32,261 bases of DNA, taken from NCBI GenBank assembly GCA_902632665.1, contig CACPDT010000008.1:1-32261 (forward strand). Direction: 5' to 3'. The position numbers and the translations under genes were made by a program. Positions 28,096 to 32,261 of the stretch are shown piece after piece (within the stretch, counting starts at the first letter, position 1; each line of letters opens with the position of its first letter). The notes beneath the pieces were generated by a model. That model had not been told where the DNA came from, ran no database searches, and saw only the letters and a list, made by a program, of their open reading frames with translations. The DNA comes from an uncultured Pelagibacteraceae bacterium (GTDB lineage Bacteria; Pseudomonadota; Alphaproteobacteria; Pelagibacterales; Pelagibacteraceae).

Positions 28096-29295
28096 TTATT
28101 TTTTCTTATATTTAGCTGCCTCTTCAGAACCACCTGTGGCAGATCCTTTACTATATGAGTGAGCACCCATTCCAGCTAATTGTCCATCTTTGACGATAAG
28201 ATATTGATCTCTAATTTCTTTTCCTTCAAAGAAACATTCTAAGATTTCTCTTACACCATCAGCATATCTTGTTTGAGCTGACAAAGATGTTCCAGAAGTG
28301 TGAGGTGTCATTCCATGGTTAGGCATTGTTCTCCATACATGATCATTTGGAGCTGGCTGTGGAAACCAAACGTCTCCAGCATAACCACTTAGTTGACCAC
28401 TCTCTAATGCTTTTGCAATTGCTTCACGATTACAAATTTTACCTCTTGCAGTGTTTACTATATAAGCACCTTTTTTCATTTTGCTTATCATTGCATCGTC
28501 AAATAAATTCTCAGTCTCAGGATGGAGTGGACAATTTATTGTCACGACATCACAAACTTTAACCATAGACTCTACTGAATCATGAAATGTTAAGTTTAAT
28601 TCTTTTTCAACACTATCTGGTAATTTATGTCTATCAAAATAATGTAAGTGTACATCAAATGGTTTCATTTTTCTTAATGCATCTAAACCGATACGGCCAG
28701 CAGCAACAGTTCCAATGTGCATACCTTCAACATCATAAGATCTTTGCACAGCATCTGCTATGTTCCATCCACCTTCATTAACAATTCTGTGTTGGTTGTG
28801 ATAGTCTCTTACCATTGATACAATCATCATTACGATGTGTTCAGCAACAGATCTTGAATTACAAAAAGTTACCTCAACTACATCAATTTTATTATCCATA
28901 GCTGCTTGTAAGTCCACGTGATCAGAGCCAATTCCGGCTGTAATAGCCATTTTTAAGTTTTTAGCTTTAGCAATTCTTTCTTTAGTTAAGTAATAAGGAA
29001 AAAAAGGTTGAGAAATTACTATATCAGCGTCAACGATATGCTTATCAGCCTCACATCCATCTCCATCTTTACTATTAGTAACTACCAACTCATGTCCATT
29101 ACTTTCTAAAAATTTTCTTAATCCTAATTCTCCTGAAACACATCCTAATAATTCTCCAGGATTAAAATCTCTTCCTTTCGGTGAAGGCAGAGTCATTCCA
29201 TCTGGATATTTTTCAAGTTTAGGAAGATCTTTAAGTGGATATGACTTTGGCATTCCTCCTTTTGGATCATCATATAATACACATAATATTTTCAT
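28096..29295 (-). CDS. fdh: NAD-dependent formate dehydrogenase
   Basis: PAITAGIGSDHVDLQAA-type, VAEHIVMMIVSMVRDY, AAGRIGLDALRKMKPFDVHLHYFDRH, TMPNHGMTPHTSGTSLSAQTRYADGV; AGGAG RBS upstream. Confidence 0.95.
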   Translation of the reverse strand: MKILCVLYDDPKGGMPKSYPLKDLPKLEKYPDGMTLPSPKGRDFNPGELLGCVSGELGLRKFLESNGHELVVTNSKDGDGCEADKHIVDADIVISQPFFPYYLTKERIAKAKNLKMAITAGIGSDHVDLQAAMDNKIDVVEVTFCNSRSVAEHIVMMIVSMVRDYHNQHRIVNEGGWNIADAVQRSYDVEGMHIGTVAAGRIGLDALRKMKPFDVHLHYFDRHKLPDSVEKELNLTFHDSVESMVKVCDVVTINCPLHPETENLFDDAMISKMKKGAYIVNTARGKICNREAIAKALESGQLSGYAGDVWFPQPAPNDHVWRTMPNHGMTPHTSGTSLSAQTRYADGVREILECFFEGKEIRDQYLIVKDGQLAGMGAHSYSKGSATGGSEEAAKYKKK

Positions 29296-29372
29296 TTATT
29301 CTCCTGCGTTACTTTCGATCATTAATTTATTTTGGAACATCTAACATTATTTTAATGTCGCTAGCAAACAAA

Positions 29373-29837
29373 TTATTTTGATTTTGGGTAACTCTTTTTA
29401 AGTATAAATCTATTAATTATGATGGCAAAAATCAGAATAATTATTGATCCTGAAATTATTGGGCTCAATAAATAGTCTAATGAGACACTACCCATTATAA
29501 CTATAATTGGATTTCCACCTGCGGGCGGATGGGTTACATTTAACAATATCATCAGACCCACTCCAAATCCAACCGCTAATGGTATAATTATAAATAATGG
29601 TAAAGGAATTAAATATAAAAAAAACATTCCCACAATTGCAGTTACAAGATGTCCAAAAAAAACATTTTTGGGTTGGGCAAACGGGCTTTCTGGATAACCA
29701 TATAAAAGAACCATTGATGATCCAAAAGATGCAATAAGAAAAATGCCAAATTCAGTTTTATAAGTTAACAAAGTTAAAATACCTATTGTGATAATTGAAA
29801 ATAATCCTGCTATGAAAGATTGTCTAAAATTACCCAT
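29373..29837 (-). CDS. HPP family integral membrane protein
   Basis: FGSSMVLLYGYPESPFAQPKNVFFGHLVTAIVG, NVTHPPAGGNPIIVI (HPP motif). Confidence 0.92.
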   Translation of the reverse strand: MGNFRQSFIAGLFSIITIGILTLLTYKTEFGIFLIASFGSSMVLLYGYPESPFAQPKNVFFGHLVTAIVGMFFLYLIPLPLFIIIPLAVGFGVGLMILLNVTHPPAGGNPIIVIMGSVSLDYLLSPIISGSIIILIFAIIINRFILKKSYPKSK

Positions 29838-29841
29838 AAGA

Positions 29842-30240
29842 TTATTTTGATACTATTTTTTTCATAGTTTTAAAAGGTAATAAAATACATTCTTTATGAG
29901 AGAGATTTTTATCATTAAATATTTTGTTAAGAATTTTCCATTTTTTTTCTATATTTTCAACATTTCCCTCAAAATAATGTTTTGCATCATCACACAATTC
30001 ATTAATTTTAGATTTATTTTCATTAATTGAAATTTTTGAAAGTAAGCTTGCTGAGGCTTGACAATAAATACAGGACTTACCTTGATAGCCAAAATCAATA
30101 ATTTTATTTTTTTTTATAATCAAATCTATTTGCATCTCATCACCACACAAGGAATTTTTCAATTTTGAGTGGTGTGTATAGTTTTTGATACTTTTGTTAT
30201 TGTTGGTATTAGAAGCTATTTTAAGAATATCCAAATTCAT
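29842..30240 (-). CDS. SufU/NifU-N-like iron-sulfur cluster assembly scaffold
   Basis: NSLCGDEMQIDLIIK, FGYQGKSCIYCQASASLLS, HKECILLPF: three ligand Cys plus Asp as in IscU/SufU. Confidence 0.85.
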   Translation of the reverse strand: MNLDILKIASNTNNNKSIKNYTHHSKLKNSLCGDEMQIDLIIKKNKIIDFGYQGKSCIYCQASASLLSKISINENKSKINELCDDAKHYFEGNVENIEKKWKILNKIFNDKNLSHKECILLPFKTMKKIVSK

Positions 30241-30326
30241 ATTATTTTATTATATTAATACCAATACTTTGTATAATAATTTAATTTATGTTGTAGTACT
30301 AATCAATTAGATCTAAATATTCGATT

Positions 30327-31232
30327 ATGGTTGAACTTAGAAATGAAAAAATAGCTGTACCAGTAGTTTTATTTGCAGGGATACTTTGGTCGTTTGGTCC
30401 CTTGGTAGTGAGATATATGAATGATCCTCATATGGTTCCTTGGCAATATATTTTTGGTAGAGGTTTAACAATTTTTATTATTTTAAATTTATATTTGTAT
30501 TTTGAAGAGGGAATTAATTTTTACAAAAATTACAAAAAAGTAGGTAAATCAGGAATCGTCGGTGGCATGGGTCTTGGTGTTGCAATGATTTCATTTATTT
30601 ATTCAATTACAAATACTACTGCAGCAATTACTTTATTATGTTTAGCTGCAATGCCTTTTTTTACTGCATTATTAGCTTTTTTATTTTTAAAAGAAAAAAT
30701 TTCTCTAAATGTCTGGATATCAATGCTTATGGCAACTGTGGGTATTATAATCATGGCTGTTGGTAATACTGAAAAAAATTCTTTAATAGGTTTTGTTTTT
30801 GGACTTACATCATCAATAGGATTTTCAATTTTTTCAGTCACTTTAAGATGGAGAAAAGAAACTCCCAAATTTACAACAGTCGCTGTTGCAGGTTTATTTT
30901 GTTTTATAATTGCTACGATTATGATTTTGGTTAATAAACAAACTTTTTTTGCCTCAAGTTATAATAGTGCAATGTTTTCTCTCCATGGAGTATTAGTGTG
31001 TTTAGGTCTTATTTTATATTCGATAGGATCCAAAGCAATCCAAGCTGCAGAATTAACATTATTGTCTCTGACGGAGGTTATTGGAGGAATTTTTTGGGTA
31101 TGGTTACCATTATTTGGAATTAATGAAATCCCGTCAACGAATACTATAGTTGGTGGCTTTTTTCTTTTTGTATCAATTATTTATTATAGCCTTATCATGA
31201 GGTGGAATAAGAGATACATCGCACTAAATTAA
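30327..31232 (+). CDS. DMT/EamA-family transporter
   Basis: Two EamA repeats, about 10 TM helices; TTAAITLLCLAAMPFFTALLAFLFLKEKIS. Confidence 0.88.
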   Translation: MVELRNEKIAVPVVLFAGILWSFGPLVVRYMNDPHMVPWQYIFGRGLTIFIILNLYLYFEEGINFYKNYKKVGKSGIVGGMGLGVAMISFIYSITNTTAAITLLCLAAMPFFTALLAFLFLKEKISLNVWISMLMATVGIIIMAVGNTEKNSLIGFVFGLTSSIGFSIFSVTLRWRKETPKFTTVAVAGLFCFIIATIMILVNKQTFFASSYNSAMFSLHGVLVCLGLILYSIGSKAIQAAELTLLSLTEVIGGIFWVWLPLFGINEIPSTNTIVGGFFLFVSIIYYSLIMRWNKRYIALN

Positions 31233-31237
31233 ATTTA

Positions 31238-32261
31238 ATGAATAAAAACAAAGTTATTGTAAATAGTTGGAATGAGTGGGATCCATTAAAACATGTAATT
31301 GTTGGAAGGGCAGATGGTGTATGTATTCCAGCTCCTGAACCTGCACTTGATGCTAAAGTTCCTGAGGACTCTGATATGAAAGGTAAGTTTGGTCCGAGAA
31401 CAAAAGATACAATAGATAAAGCTAATCAATTGTTAAATGATTTTTCAGAAATGTTATCTAAGCGTGGAATAAAAGTAGATAGACCAACACCAATTGATTT
31501 TAATCAAAATATTTCAACTCCTGACTGGAAAGTTGAAACTATGTTTGGCTGTATGCCTCCAAGAGATGTTTTGTTGACTGTGGGTAATGAAATTTTAGAA
31601 GCTACTATGAGTTATAGATGCAGATGGTTTGAATATCTTTGTTATCGACCTTTATTAAAAGAATATTATAATTTAGACCCAAACATGAGGCATGAGTCTG
31701 CTCCTAAACCAAGATTGACTGATGCAGATTATAGAGAAGATTATTTGTCAGATAAAATAGGAATTGAAAAAAGATTAAAGTGGACTGAAGATAAATTTTT
31801 TGTAACAACTGAGGAGGAACCTTTGTTTGATGCAGCAGATATACTTCGATTTGGAAAAGATTTAATTGTACAGCATGGTTTTACAACAAATTTAAAAGGT
31901 ATTGATTGGCTAAGAAGACATTTTAAAGATCATAGAATACATGCAGTAAACTTTCCGGGTGATCCATACCCAATTCATATAGATGCAACCTTTACTCCTA
32001 TAAAAGAAGGATTAATTATAAACAATCCCCAAAGAAAATTACCTAAAGAACAAAGAAAATTATTTGAAAATAATGGTTGGGAAATTATAGATGCTGCACA
32101 ACCAGCTCATAACGAACCACCACCACTCTGTTATTCATCTGTTTGGCTTTCTATGAATGTTTTGGTATTAGACCCGAAGACAGTTTGTGTTGAGAAAAGT
32201 GAAAAATATCAAGCAGAGCAACTCGATAAACTAGGTATGGAAGTAATTCCAGTAGATTTAA
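31238..32261 (+). CDS. glycine amidinotransferase-like protein (3' truncated by window)
   Basis: Open frame from ATG 31238 to window end (absent from the ORF track): VIVNSWNEWDPLKHVIVGRADG, MPPRDVLLTVGNEILEATMSYRCRWFEYLCYRPLLKEYY, FDAADILRFGKDLIVQHGFTTNLKGIDWLRRHF, PIHIDATF; recalled similarity to eukaryotic GATM/AGAT. Confidence 0.9.
   Translation, partial: MNKNKVIVNSWNEWDPLKHVIVGRADGVCIPAPEPALDAKVPEDSDMKGKFGPRTKDTIDKANQLLNDFSEMLSKRGIKVDRPTPIDFNQNISTPDWKVETMFGCMPPRDVLLTVGNEILEATMSYRCRWFEYLCYRPLLKEYYNLDPNMRHESAPKPRLTDADYREDYLSDKIGIEKRLKWTEDKFFVTTEEEPLFDAADILRFGKDLIVQHGFTTNLKGIDWLRRHFKDHRIHAVNFPGDPYPIHIDATFTPIKEGLIINNPQRKLPKEQRKLFENNGWEIIDAAQPAHNEPPPLCYSSVWLSMNVLVLDPKTVCVEKSEKYQAEQLDKLGMEVIPVDL

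Noticed and set aside
28326-28781. + strand ORFs opposite fdh (28326..28562, 28587..28781)
   Set aside because: His/Gln/Leu-rich antisense readings of the conserved fdh gene
1-32261. CRISPR arrays, tRNA/rRNA genes, transposons, prophage or defence systems
   Set aside because: No repeat-spacer pattern, tRNA-like cloverleaf, transposase or phage motif was recognised by eye; a tRNAscan or profile search would be needed to exclude small RNAs formally

Overview
AT-rich window of streamlined bacterial chromosome whose gene content, compactness and tandem glycine riboswitch upstream of gcvTHP resemble SAR11/Pelagibacterales (inference; no marker search could be run). It is almost entirely core metabolism: pssA (5' truncated), a glycosyltransferase, rlmE, a guaB lacking its CBS domains, guaA, panB, a TerC-family protein, a TRAP transporter (dctPQM), two tandem secreted TPR paralogs, pxpA divergent from pxpBC plus a DMT transporter, glycine riboswitch-gcvT-gcvH-gcvP, a lipid-modification cluster (FAD amine oxidase, DUF1365, cfa, DUF3833, SDR), tspO, an FAD oxidoreductase, selO, msrA, NAD-dependent formate dehydrogenase, an HPP-family protein, a SufU/NifU-like scaffold, a DMT transporter and a eukaryote-like glycine amidinotransferase (3' truncated). 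No rRNA, tRNA, CRISPR array or mobile element was recognised. The best leads are: (1) a perfect 12-nt complement between the riboswitch inter-aptamer linker and the gcvT Shine-Dalgarno/start codon; (2) a duplicated TPR gene whose ATG appears changed to CTG and which carries a 14-glycine tract, missed by the ORF track; (3) a CBS-less IMP dehydrogenase; (4) an 11-bp hairpin between dctP and dctQ; (5) convergent genes that overlap by their stop codons.
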